Source: an uncultured Lachnospiraceae bacterium (lineage in GTDB: Bacteria; Bacillota; Clostridia; Lachnospirales; Lachnospiraceae). From it: DNA of 42,587 nt. Position 1 is the first letter of the stretch. Each line of letters opens with the position of its first letter. Position numbers and translations under genes: made by a program. The stretch spans positions 1 to 42,587 of the forward strand of contig CANRPO010000027.1 in NCBI GenBank assembly GCA_947632515.1, given 5' to 3'. Under the pieces are notes generated by a model that saw nothing but the letters and a program-made list of their open reading frames with translations, searched no databases and was not told the origin of the DNA. Below are positions 8,187 through 17,167 of the stretch, in pieces.

Positions 8187-8510
8187 ATGAACTGTAAAGA
8201 TGCGGAGAAAAATATACCATACTTTTTGCAGGACGAGCTGGACGGGGGCAGGCTGGAGGAGTTTATCGACCATGTGGAGCATTGCCCGGAGTGCAAGGAG
8301 GAACTGACGATACAGTTTCTGGTTTCGGAGGGCTTGGAACATCTCGAGCAGGGCGGCAATTTTAATTTGCAGGAGGAACTGCTCATGAAACTTGCGGACG
8401 CGCAGCACCGCATCAGTATGCACCATATGCTTTGGTATATTCTGGTGATCTTGGAGGCGGCGGTGGCGCTGGCGATCATTGTTGCTTTTTATGTGATATT
8501 TCGGTTATAG
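8187..8510 (+). CDS. Small zinc-finger (anti-sigma-type) membrane protein
   Basis: A 107-residue protein. The N-terminal half has the putative zinc-finger of anti-sigma factors (zf-HC2 type): an acidic helix, then HVEHCPECKEEL with the H-x3-C-x2-C spacing. A single hydrophobic segment lies at about residues 82-105 (WYILVILEAAVALAIIVAFY), so the finger is probably cytoplasmic and anchored at the C-terminus. No sigma factor gene is adjacent, and polA follows after 27 nt. It could bind a sigma factor encoded elsewhere or another cytoplasmic partner. The family match is good; the function is inferred. Confidence 0.75.
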   Translation: MNCKDAEKNIPYFLQDELDGGRLEEFIDHVEHCPECKEELTIQFLVSEGLEHLEQGGNFNLQEELLMKLADAQHRISMHHMLWYILVILEAAVALAIIVAFYVIFRL

Positions 8511-8537
8511 AATGAATTTGGAAAGGCATAGGATCAA

Positions 8538-11234
8538 ATGAGCAAAAAGCTTGTATTGATAGATGGGCACAGCATATTGAACAGAGCTTTTTACGGGCTG
8601 CCCGATCTGACCAACGGCCAGGGACTTCACACGAATGCGGTGTATGGGTTCCTGAATATCATGTTTAAGATCTTGGAGGAGGAGCGGCCGGATTATCTGA
8701 CGGTCGCCTTTGACGTGCATGCGCCCACGTTCCGGCATGAACTCTATGGAGACTACAAAGGAACCAGAAAGCCCATGCCGCAGGAGCTGCGGGAACAGGT
8801 GCCGCTGATGAAACAGATGCTGCGGGCCATGGGCGTCTGTATCGTGGAGAAGGCGGGTCTTGAGGCCGACGATATTCTGGGAACGATTGCCAGGCGGGGC
8901 GAGCGGGAAGGCATGGAGGTGGCGCTTGTCTCGGGCGACCGCGATCTTCTGCAGATCGCCACGGATCACATTAAGATCAGGATTCCGAAGACGAAGGGCA
9001 GCAAGACGGAGGTTGAGGACTACTACGCGAAGGACGTGGAGGCGAAGTATCAGGTCGATCCGCTCCGGTTTATCGATCTGAAGGCTCTCATGGGCGACAC
9101 GGCGGACAATATACCGGGAGTGCCCAAGATCGGTGAGAAGACGGCCACAGAGCTGATGGTGCAGTTCGGGTCGCTGGACAACATTTATGCGCGTGTGGAG
9201 GAGGTCGGCAAAAAGTCGGTCAGAGAATCCCTGATCCAAAATAAGGAACTGGCAGAGTTGAGCAGGACGCTCGCCACCATCAGGACGGACAGCGAGATCG
9301 ACTATCGGTTCGAAGATGCCAAGGTCGGCAATTTCTATACGGAGGACGCCTATGTCCTGTGTAAGAAATTGGAGTTTAAAAATCTGTTGTCTCGATTTGA
9401 GAAAAGCGTAACGGTATCCAACGGGCAGACGGAATATTTTGGAGAGCTTACCGAGCCTTCTGAAGTGGAGGCGTTTTTGGCGGAGTGCAGGACAGAGCAG
9501 GGCGGCGGGAGCCGGGAGATCGGGCTCGCGATCTTGGCGGATGCAGACCTTTTTGTGGGGGCGGCGATTGCCCTGCACAGGGAAAAAGTTCGTTATATCT
9601 CCTGCGGCGGGTCTGTGACGGCGCAGTACCTTACGGATAGGATTGCAGAGCTGACGGAAGACGGACTGTGCCGCTTGAGCGTCTTTGACATCAAAAGGCT
9701 GTATGGAAAGATCGAGAGACGACCGGGGGAGGGCGTGTCCGAAGACGTGATGAAACCCTACAGGGAAAAACGATATTTTGATATTCTTATTGCGGCGTAT
9801 CTTTTGAATCCGCTGAAAAACGACTATGAGGCGGAGGACATTGCGGGCGAGTACCTGGAACTCACGATACCGAACAGGAGCCAGGTGTGCGGCAAGGCGT
9901 CCTATGCGGACGCCTACGCGGCGAATCCGAAGGAGATCGCAGAGTTTGCCTGTTTTCATGCCTATGTCTGTCTGGAGGCGGCGTCTGTCCTGCGCGACAG
10001 GCTGAGAGAGCAGGGCATGTACGATCTGCTGTATGAGATCGAGATGCCGCTGACGAGGGTGCTCTATGATATGGAGCGGTACGGTGTGCTGGTGAAACCT
10101 GATGAGCTGAGGGCATACGGGGAGGCGCTGGTCGGCAGGATCACGGAGCTGGAACAGTCGATTTACAGGCAGGCCGGAAGTCAATTTAACATCAATTCCC
10201 CCAAACAGCTCGGAGAGGTACTTTTTGAGAAGATGGGGATAAAGGGCGGCAAGAAGACGAAGACGGGCTACTCCACGGCGGCGGATGTGCTGGAGAAGCT
10301 GGCGCCGGACTATCCCATCGTCTCGGACATTCTGGAGTACAGAGGGCTTGCCAAGCTGAAATCCACATACGCGGACGGGCTTGCGGCCTATATCGACGAA
10401 GGCGGAAGGATTCACTCGACCTTTAACCAGACGATCACCGCCACCGGGCGAATCAGCTCCACGGAGCCGAATCTGCAGAATATCCCCATGCGCATGGAGC
10501 TTGGCAGAAGGATCCGCAAGGTGTTCGTGCCGATGGAGGGCTGTCTGTTCATGGATGCGGATTACTCCCAGATCGAGCTGCGCGTGCTGGCGCATATGTC
10601 GGGGGACGAACAGCTGATCGAGGCGTACAGGATGGATGAGGACATTCACCGCATCACCGCCTCCAAGGTGTTCCACACGCCTTTTGAAGAGGTGACGGAT
10701 CTGCAGAGGCGCAATGCCAAGGCGGTGAACTTCGGCATTGTCTACGGCATCAGCTCCTTCGGGCTGAGCCAGGATCTGAGCATTTCGAAGAAAGAGGCGG
10801 CGGAGTACATCGAACAGTATTTCCAGACCTATCCCGATGTAAAAAAATTTCTGGACAAAACTGTGGAGGATGCGAAGAAGAACGGCTATGTGACGACGAT
10901 GTTCGGCCGCAGACGGCCGATCCCGGAATTGTCTTCCGGCAACTTCATGCAGCGTTCTTTTGGCGAGCGCGTGGCGATGAATTCGCCGATCCAGGGGACG
11001 GCGGCGGACATCATGAAGATAGCCATGATCCGGGTCTGGGAGAGGTTGCACACGGAGGGGCTGCGCTCGAGGCTGATCCTGCAGGTGCACGACGAGTTGC
11101 TGATCGAGACATACGAGGACGAAGAGGAACAGGTGCGCTGCATTTTGACGGAAGAGATGCAGAACGCCGCCAAACTTTCGGTGAGATTAGAGGTCGATCT
11201 GCACACCGGGCACGACTGGTATGAGGCAAAATAG
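8538..11234 (+). CDS. polA: DNA polymerase I
   Basis: An 898-residue repair and Okazaki-fragment polymerase. Residues 1-290 form the 5' nuclease (FDVHAPTFRHELYGDYKGTR, EADDILGT, GDRDLLQI, GDTADNIPGVPKIGEKTA). Residues about 310-480 match the 3'-5' exonuclease fold, but the DxE metal motif is absent, so proofreading is probably lost, as in many Firmicutes. Polymerase motif A is DADYSQIELR (about 673), motif B RRNAKAVNFGIVYG (about 724) and motif C VHDEL (about 850). ATG 8538 has GGAAAGG upstream. It is followed by coaE after 13 nt, an arrangement common in Firmicutes. Confidence 0.97.
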   Translation: MSKKLVLIDGHSILNRAFYGLPDLTNGQGLHTNAVYGFLNIMFKILEEERPDYLTVAFDVHAPTFRHELYGDYKGTRKPMPQELREQVPLMKQMLRAMGVCIVEKAGLEADDILGTIARRGEREGMEVALVSGDRDLLQIATDHIKIRIPKTKGSKTEVEDYYAKDVEAKYQVDPLRFIDLKALMGDTADNIPGVPKIGEKTATELMVQFGSLDNIYARVEEVGKKSVRESLIQNKELAELSRTLATIRTDSEIDYRFEDAKVGNFYTEDAYVLCKKLEFKNLLSRFEKSVTVSNGQTEYFGELTEPSEVEAFLAECRTEQGGGSREIGLAILADADLFVGAAIALHREKVRYISCGGSVTAQYLTDRIAELTEDGLCRLSVFDIKRLYGKIERRPGEGVSEDVMKPYREKRYFDILIAAYLLNPLKNDYEAEDIAGEYLELTIPNRSQVCGKASYADAYAANPKEIAEFACFHAYVCLEAASVLRDRLREQGMYDLLYEIEMPLTRVLYDMERYGVLVKPDELRAYGEALVGRITELEQSIYRQAGSQFNINSPKQLGEVLFEKMGIKGGKKTKTGYSTAADVLEKLAPDYPIVSDILEYRGLAKLKSTYADGLAAYIDEGGRIHSTFNQTITATGRISSTEPNLQNIPMRMELGRRIRKVFVPMEGCLFMDADYSQIELRVLAHMSGDEQLIEAYRMDEDIHRITASKVFHTPFEEVTDLQRRNAKAVNFGIVYGISSFGLSQDLSISKKEAAEYIEQYFQTYPDVKKFLDKTVEDAKKNGYVTTMFGRRRPIPELSSGNFMQRSFGERVAMNSPIQGTAADIMKIAMIRVWERLHTEGLRSRLILQVHDELLIETYEDEEEQVRCILTEEMQNAAKLSVRLEVDLHTGHDWYEAK

Positions 11235-11247
11235 GAGTTGACCGCAG

Positions 11248-11856
11248 ATGAAAGTGATAGGGATCACCGGCGGCGTGGGGAGCGGCAAGTCGGAGATATT
11301 GACTTATTTGAAAGAACGCACAAACTGTCGTATCATTGCTGCCGACCTGGCGGCGCATGAGTTGGAGGAGCCGGAAGGGGCCTGCTACCGTCCGCTGGTC
11401 GAACTTCTGGGCGAGAGGATCCTTGGGCCGGACGGCAGGATCGACAGGGGGAAGATGGCGGCGGTCATCTTTTCGGACGGAGAGCTGCTCGAGCGTGTCA
11501 ACGGCATCGTGCATCCCGCCGTGAAAACGTATATTATGGAGGAGATCGCGCGTGAGAGGCTGGCGGGGCGGTACGATTATCTGTTCCTGGAGGCGGCGCT
11601 TCTCATAGAGGGCGGATATGGACGGATCGTTGACGAACTGTGGTATATTCACGCCGATGAATCCGTGCGGAGAGAGAGACTGAAAGCGTCCAGGGGGTAC
11701 ACGGACGAAAAGATCGATCATATCATGCGCAGGCAGCTGCCGGAGGAGGTATTTTCCGAACACTGCAGCGTCGTGATAGAGAACGGCGGACCGCTGGCGG
11801 ATACTTACAGACAAATCGATGAGAAATTGGGGGAAGGATCGTGTCAGAAACATTGA
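11248..11856 (+). CDS. coaE: Dephospho-CoA kinase
   Basis: A 202-residue P-loop kinase for the last step of coenzyme A synthesis (3' phosphorylation of dephospho-CoA). The Walker A motif GITGGVGSGKS is at residues 5-15, the substrate-binding IIAADLAAHELE follows, and the lid region is VRRERLKASRGYTDEKIDHIMRRQ. Its end overlaps the start of the FtsA-like gene by 16 nt, which suggests translational coupling. Confidence 0.95.
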   Translation: MKVIGITGGVGSGKSEILTYLKERTNCRIIAADLAAHELEEPEGACYRPLVELLGERILGPDGRIDRGKMAAVIFSDGELLERVNGIVHPAVKTYIMEEIARERLAGRYDYLFLEAALLIEGGYGRIVDELWYIHADESVRRERLKASRGYTDEKIDHIMRRQLPEEVFSEHCSVVIENGGPLADTYRQIDEKLGEGSCQKH

Positions 11857-14150
11857 AATTTCCGGGACAATTGGTGTTCGGACTAGATATAGGAACGAGG
11901 AGCATCGTCGGTACGGTCGGCTACCGTGTGGGGGAGAAATTCTATGTGGTCACGCAGAGTATCAGAGAGCACGCGACCAGATCCATGCTGGACGGGCAGA
12001 TCCACGACATCTACAAAGTGGGAGAGACGATCACCGAGGTCAAAAACGAGCTGGAGGAGCGTATCGGAAGGACCCTGAAGGACGTCTGTATCGCAGCGGC
12101 GGGACGCGTCCTGCGGACCGTGACGGTCAGAGTGGACACGGAGCTTGAGGGCGACAGGGAAGTGAACGGGGAGGACATCTATGCGTTGGATTCCCTGGGC
12201 GTGGAGAAAGCCTACGAGGAATTTCTGGAGAGCAACGACACCGATATGAAATTCTACTGTGTTGGCTACTCGGTGGTCCGTTACTATATGAACGGCTACC
12301 AGATGGGAAATCTGGAGGGGCATAAGGCAAAGACCATCGGGGAAGATCTGATCGCGACTTTCCTGCCGGAGGACGTTGTGGACGGCCTGTACAAGGCGGT
12401 GGGCGTAGCGGGCCTTGAGGTGGTGAACCTGACGCTGGAGCCGATCGCGGCGATCCAGGTGGCGATCCCCGAAATGTACCGTATGCTGAATATCGCGCTG
12501 GTGGATGTGGGCGCGGGAACCTCGGATATCTCCGTGACGAAGGACGGCAGCATCATCGCCTACGGGATGATTCCCATTGCGGGGGACAGTCTGACGGAGG
12601 TGGTGGCGAAACACTGTCTGGTGGATTTCGCGACGGCGGAGCATATCAAGCGTGAGGCGGGCGTTAAGGAGCGGATCGAGTACAAGGATATTATGGGGTT
12701 GTCGCAGACCATCTCGGCGGCGGAGATCGGGGAAGTGACCGCGGACGTGATCTCCGATATGACAGGCCGGGTGGCGGACAAGATCAGGGAGCTGAACGGA
12801 GACAAGTCGGTCAGCGCCGTGTTCGTCGTGGGCGGCGGCGGCATGCTGCCGGGCTACACCGACGCGCTGGCGGAAAAACTCGGCATCCAGAAGGAGAGAG
12901 TTGCGGTGCGGGGCGAGGAGGTCATGCAGAACATTGAGTTTCTGGAGACCGACGCCAGAAAAGATTCCCTGATGGTGACGCCTATCGGGATCTGCCTGAG
13001 TTTCTACGAGCAGAGCAACAACTTTATTTTCGTGTATTTTAACGACCAGAGAATCAAGATCTACGACAACAATAAAGTGGCGGTGGTGGATGCGGCTATG
13101 CAGGCGGAATTTCCGAACGACGGCCTCTTCCCGAAACGCGGCAAAGAACTCAACTATGTGGTGAACGGCAAGCCGCGCATCACCAGAGGATCTCTCGGGG
13201 AGGCGGCGGTGATCACTGTCAACGGCAACGAGGCGGACATCTACACGGCCGTCCATGCCAACGATCAGATCAGGGTGAAGGAGTCCACGGCGGGAGAGCC
13301 GGCGCAGCTCGACATCAATCAGCTGCCGGAGTTTGGGGCGACCATGCGCGTGGAGGTCAACGATAAGAAGGTGGATCTGCCCAAGTTCGCCAGTGTGAAC
13401 GGCGAGCTGCAGTCCGGCTACTACAGCATTAAGGAGAACGATTCCATTGAGATACTGGGGTATTACACAGTGCGGCAGATCGCGGAATTCATGGACGTGA
13501 TCATCAATCAGGACATGAACATCTACGTGAACAATAAGCTGGCGGACATGGACACGAAGGTGTACGAGAATTTCTCCGTGATCTGGACGATGGAGACGTT
13601 GCAGTTGTCCGACCGCGATAAGTATGAGAGCGGTATGGCGGAGTCCTTCGCCGATTTGCCGGAGGACGACGGAAGTTATCAAAAGAGTGAACCGCAGGCG
13701 GCGCATACCGACGAAATACAGGGACAGACCGCATACGGCGGCGGACCAGCAGAGCCGGAAGACGATTCCGAGCTGCCGCAGAGCGCCGGGACAGTGCGCG
13801 GGGCGGAGACGGATCACCGGGATGGCGATTACGAGAGAGCCGATGGGACCACAGACAAAACGGCAGAGGATGGGCAAGCGCCCGGCGGGGCACAGAGCGC
13901 GCAGCCTGTCGGCGGGAATGCGCCGAGTGCGCCGCAGGACGGAGACACGATCTATGTGACGGTGAACGGACAGCAGATCCGTCTGTCCGGCAAGAAGGAG
14001 TATGTGTTTGTGGATGTGTTCGAGTACATCGACTTTGATCTCTCGAAACCGCAGGGCAGCGGGATCGTCACCAGACTGAACGGCAGAGACGCGCAGTACA
14101 TGGAGAACATACACGGCGGCGACGAGATCGAGATTTACTGGCGACACTGA
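11841..14150 (+). CDS. Large FtsA-like actin-fold protein with extended C-terminus
   Basis: A 769-residue protein starting at GTG 11841 with GGGGGAAGG before it. Residues about 10-385 form an FtsA/PilM-type actin fold: phosphate-1 loop GLDIGTRSIVGTVG (13-26), phosphate-2 loop LVDVGAGTSDISV (about 219) and adenosine motif VVGGGGMLPG (about 329). FtsA is normally about 420 residues. Here some 170 residues of beta-rich sequence follow, then a Gln/Asp/Gly-rich linker (about 600-690), then a compact C-terminal domain (IYVTVNGQQIRLSG to GDEIEIYW) that resembles the earlier VVNGKPRI to DQIRVKE stretch. I see no terminal amphipathic helix. No ftsZ is adjacent, so it may be a second actin-like scaffold and not the division FtsA. 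Confidence 0.82.
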   Translation: MSETLKFPGQLVFGLDIGTRSIVGTVGYRVGEKFYVVTQSIREHATRSMLDGQIHDIYKVGETITEVKNELEERIGRTLKDVCIAAAGRVLRTVTVRVDTELEGDREVNGEDIYALDSLGVEKAYEEFLESNDTDMKFYCVGYSVVRYYMNGYQMGNLEGHKAKTIGEDLIATFLPEDVVDGLYKAVGVAGLEVVNLTLEPIAAIQVAIPEMYRMLNIALVDVGAGTSDISVTKDGSIIAYGMIPIAGDSLTEVVAKHCLVDFATAEHIKREAGVKERIEYKDIMGLSQTISAAEIGEVTADVISDMTGRVADKIRELNGDKSVSAVFVVGGGGMLPGYTDALAEKLGIQKERVAVRGEEVMQNIEFLETDARKDSLMVTPIGICLSFYEQSNNFIFVYFNDQRIKIYDNNKVAVVDAAMQAEFPNDGLFPKRGKELNYVVNGKPRITRGSLGEAAVITVNGNEADIYTAVHANDQIRVKESTAGEPAQLDINQLPEFGATMRVEVNDKKVDLPKFASVNGELQSGYYSIKENDSIEILGYYTVRQIAEFMDVIINQDMNIYVNNKLADMDTKVYENFSVIWTMETLQLSDRDKYESGMAESFADLPEDDGSYQKSEPQAAHTDEIQGQTAYGGGPAEPEDDSELPQSAGTVRGAETDHRDGDYERADGTTDKTAEDGQAPGGAQSAQPVGGNAPSAPQDGDTIYVTVNGQQIRLSGKKEYVFVDVFEYIDFDLSKPQGSGIVTRLNGRDAQYMENIHGGDEIEIYWRH

Positions 14151-14193
14151 CGGCGGCAACGGCAGAGTATACAGAAAGAAAAGACGACAGACT

Positions 14194-14991
14194 ATGAGAC
14201 TATGCAGCATAGCCAGCGGCAGCAGCGGAAACTGCGTCTATGTGGGATCCGACACGACGCACCTTCTGATCGACGCAGGCATCAGCGGTAAGCGGATCGA
14301 GGCGGGGGCTGCCGAACTTGGCATTAAATTATCGGAGGTAGACGGCATTTTTGTCACCCATGAACACGCCGACCATATCAGCGGGCTGGGCGTGATCGCC
14401 AGAAAATACGCTTTGCCGATCTACGGCACGCGGGGGACGATCACGGCCATCAGACAGACGCACACGCTGGGGCAGATCGACGAGGAACTTTTTCACTATG
14501 TCAGGGAAGATGAGAAATGCACCGTCAAAGATATGACGCTCTATCCCATACGGACCTCCCACGACGCCGCCGATCCGGTGGCGTATCGGATCAGCCATGG
14601 CGGACAGAAGGCGGCGGTCATCACTGACCTCGGCTGCTACAACGACTACATTGTGGAATGCCTCAGGGGTCTGGACATCCTGTATCTGGAGGCGAACCAT
14701 GACATACATATGCTCCAGGCGGGGCCCTATCCATACTACTTGAAACAGCGCATTCTCGGAGACAGAGGACATCTCTCCAACGAGGCGGCGGGAAAACTTC
14801 TGAGCAGGCTGCTGCACGATGACATGCGCGCCGTGGTGCTGGGGCATCTGAGTCAGGAGAATAATCTGCCCGAGCTTGCGTACGAGTCGGTGCGGGTGGA
14901 AGTCACGATGTCGGACACGCCCTACAAGGGAGACGACTTCCCTCTGTATGTGGCGAAACGAAACGAAGTATCACAGATGATAGAGATATGA
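14194..14991 (+). CDS. MBL-fold metallohydrolase, YycJ/WalJ type
   Basis: A 265-residue metallo-beta-lactamase-fold protein. The metal motif HEHADH (residues 56-61) is preceded by LLIDAGISGKRIE, and further ligands lie in RTSHDAADPVAYRI, ITDLGCYND and VLGHLSQENNLPELA. The N-terminus MRLCSIASGSSGNCVYVG is characteristic of the YycJ/WalJ group, which has been linked to wall metabolism and DNA repair in Firmicutes. In Bacillus it belongs to the walRK operon; here no walRK is adjacent. Confidence 0.88.
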   Translation: MRLCSIASGSSGNCVYVGSDTTHLLIDAGISGKRIEAGAAELGIKLSEVDGIFVTHEHADHISGLGVIARKYALPIYGTRGTITAIRQTHTLGQIDEELFHYVREDEKCTVKDMTLYPIRTSHDAADPVAYRISHGGQKAAVITDLGCYNDYIVECLRGLDILYLEANHDIHMLQAGPYPYYLKQRILGDRGHLSNEAAGKLLSRLLHDDMRAVVLGHLSQENNLPELAYESVRVEVTMSDTPYKGDDFPLYVAKRNEVSQMIEI

Positions 14992-15065
14992 GAGCCGCAG
15001 GGATGGAGAGCGGGTTTTCATGCCGGACGGCAAAATCCGATCAGGAACAGACAAGGAGAGAGACG

Positions 15066-15338
15066 ATGAAAAAGACGATCATTACGGTAGTTGGCAAAGA
15101 CACGGTAGGCATTATCGCAAAGGTGTGTACCTATCTGGCGGACAACGGCATCAATATTCTGGACATTTCCCAGACCATCGTGCAGGATTACTTCAACATG
15201 ATGATGATTGTGGATACCAACCGGACAGCCAAGGATTTTGGCGATATGGCAAGAGAACTGGAAAAACTGGGAGAGAGCATCGGCGTGATCATCAAGTGTC
15301 AGAAAGAAGAAATTTTTAATCAGATGCACAGGATCTGA
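15066..15338 (+). CDS. ACT-domain protein, UPF0237 family
   Basis: A 90-residue protein made of one ACT domain ([40 protein letters not shown]). The frame is open to 14988, but ATG 15066 has AAGGAG at 15053-15058 and gives the normal family length. UPF0237 proteins regularly precede UPF0210, as they do here with a 50-nt gap; the pair probably works together. The ligand is unknown, though ACT domains usually bind amino acids. Confidence 0.93.
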   Translation: MKKTIITVVGKDTVGIIAKVCTYLADNGINILDISQTIVQDYFNMMMIVDTNRTAKDFGDMARELEKLGESIGVIIKCQKEEIFNQMHRI

Positions 15339-15388
15339 GAGGCGTATCGGGCAGGCGGACGGCGCGTGCCGTTTACATGGAGGGAAAT

Positions 15389-16753
15389 ATGATCAACATA
15401 TTTGAAGTGGCGGAAACCAATGAAATGATAGAGAAGGAGAATCTGGACGTGCGGACGATCACGCTGGGAATCAGTCTGTTGGACTGTATCGACGCGGATC
15501 TGAAACTGGTCAATGAGAAGATCTATCAGAAAATATACGAGGCGGCGAAAGAACTGGTCGCGACGGGAGAGTACATCTCCGCAGAGTACGGCATTCCCGT
15601 CGTCAACAAGAGGATTTCCGTGACGCCGATCGCGCTGGTGGGCGGCGCGGCGTGTAAATCCCCGGAGGATTTCGTTTCCATCGCCCGTACGCTCGACAAG
15701 GCGGCTCACGAGGTGGGCGTCAATTTTATCGGGGGATATTCCGCGCTGGTGTCCAAGGGCATGACGGCGGCGGACGAAATGCTGATCCGCTCTATCCCCA
15801 AGGCGCTGTCCGTCACGGAGAGGGTGTGCAGCTCCGTCAATCTGGGTTCCACCAAGACCGGGATCAACATGGACGCCGTGAAACTGATGGGAGAAGTGAT
15901 CTTACAGACGGCGCAGGCTACGGCCGATCAGGATTCCCTCGGCTGCGCCAAACTGGTCGTGTTCTGCAACGCGCCGGATGACAACCCATTTATGGCGGGC
16001 GCTTTTCACGGCGTGACGGAGGCGGATAAGGTGATCAATGTGGGGGTCAGCGGCCCCGGCGTTGTCAAGACGGCTCTGGAGAAGGTGCGCGGCGAGAATT
16101 TTGAAACGCTGTGCGAGACGATCAAGAAGACCGCCTTCAAAGTGACCCGCGTGGGGCAGCTTGTGGCGAAGGAGGCGTCCAGGATGATGAACGTGCCCTT
16201 CGGCATCGTGGATCTGTCGCTTGCGCCCACACCCGCGGTGGGAGACTCCGTGGCGGAGATTCTGTGCGAGATGGGTCTGGAGTACGCAGGCGCGCCCGGC
16301 ACCACGGCAGCCCTCGCCCTGCTCAACGATCAGGTGAAGAAGGGCGGCGTCATGGCGTCCTCCTATGTGGGAGGCTTAAGCGGCGCGTTCATTCCCGTCA
16401 GCGAAGATCAGGGGATGATCGACGCGGTGACGGCAGGGGCTTTGACATTGGAGAAACTGGAGGCCATGACGTGCGTGTGCTCCGTCGGGCTTGATATGAT
16501 CGCCATTCCCGGCGATACAAAGGCGACTGCCATCTCCGGCATTATCGCCGACGAGATGGCGATTGGCATGGTCAATCAGAAGACCACGGCGGTGCGTCTG
16601 ATCCCCGTAATCGGCAAAGGGGTGGGAGAGACGGTCGAGTTCGGCGGCCTGCTGGGCTATGCGCCGATCATGCCTGTCAACAGCTTTTCGTGCGACGCCT
16701 TCATCGGACGCGGGGGAAGGATCCCCGCGCCGATCCACAGCTTTAAGAATTGA
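15389..16753 (+). CDS. UPF0210 (DUF711) family protein
   Basis: A 454-residue protein of the UPF0210 family, conserved but functionally unclear. The start at ATG 15389 ([20 protein letters not shown]) has GGAGGG immediately before it; the earlier ATG 15377 is less likely. Typical stretches are [38 protein letters not shown] and [15 protein letters not shown] structure is known for the pneumococcal relative, and the gene is usually paired with the ACT protein upstream. Confidence 0.93.
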   Translation: MINIFEVAETNEMIEKENLDVRTITLGISLLDCIDADLKLVNEKIYQKIYEAAKELVATGEYISAEYGIPVVNKRISVTPIALVGGAACKSPEDFVSIARTLDKAAHEVGVNFIGGYSALVSKGMTAADEMLIRSIPKALSVTERVCSSVNLGSTKTGINMDAVKLMGEVILQTAQATADQDSLGCAKLVVFCNAPDDNPFMAGAFHGVTEADKVINVGVSGPGVVKTALEKVRGENFETLCETIKKTAFKVTRVGQLVAKEASRMMNVPFGIVDLSLAPTPAVGDSVAEILCEMGLEYAGAPGTTAALALLNDQVKKGGVMASSYVGGLSGAFIPVSEDQGMIDAVTAGALTLEKLEAMTCVCSVGLDMIAIPGDTKATAISGIIADEMAIGMVNQKTTAVRLIPVIGKGVGETVEFGGLLGYAPIMPVNSFSCDAFIGRGGRIPAPIHSFKN

Positions 16754-16918
16754 CTATGCAAATACGTTCAGGTTTTGGCTGTCCGGAGATTCGGCGGCGG
16801 AGATGATGCCGTTGAAGTCTCTGCTCAGTCTGGTATAGATCTGCTCCGCGCTCCGACTGCCTTCTACCGGTTCCATCCTGCGGATATTCTCTAATATTTT
16901 GTCATACTTGATCTTCAT
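16754..16918 (-). CDS. Small conserved-looking protein of unknown function, 54 aa
   Basis: The minus-strand frame from ATG (complement of 16916-16918) encodes MKIKYDKILENIRRMEPVEG and on to SPDSQNLNVFA. A consensus AGGAGG stands 6-7 nt before it, which is strong evidence for translation. It is charged, probably helical and has no signal or membrane segment. It is the only protein gene read on the minus strand and sits exactly where GC content drops. A longer start at 16951 lacks such a ribosome site. I do not recognise the family. Confidence 0.6.
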   Translation of the reverse strand: MKIKYDKILENIRRMEPVEGSRSAEQIYTRLSRDFNGIISAAESPDSQNLNVFA

Positions 16919-16991
16919 AGACTGCCTCCTGTGTGCTGCGGTTCTTTTCATTGCAGAAGACCGGGCGGCGTTTTGCCATAGGCAGATATAA

Positions 16992-17000
16992 GGGGGGGGG
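16992..17000 (+). repeat. G9 homopolymer in the intergenic junction
   Basis: Nine consecutive G follow ATATAA about 170 nt upstream of the first island gene. It is outside any recognisable open frame. Changes in its length could alter spacing in a promoter region, or it may be what is left of a phase-variable gene. Confidence 0.85.
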
Positions 17001-17167
17001 ACGCATATCGCAAACAGTTTGTATTATAAGATGTTCTGTGCTAAAATAAATTAAATCGGGTAAAAAAGGATACATTTTAACAACCATTTTTTACAGACGA
17101 TCGTGGTCTGTGAGAGATAAAGGCGGATATAGAAGTTGAATGTCAGTTCAGCAATAAGGTGACTTCC

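Noticed and set aside
8505..11090. 861-codon open frame on the minus strand
   Set aside because: It mirrors polA codon for codon in GC-rich DNA, has no ribosome site or family features and is a shadow.
11883..14210. 775-codon open frame on the minus strand
   Set aside because: Shadow of the FtsA-like gene; His/Arg-rich low-quality protein with no motif.
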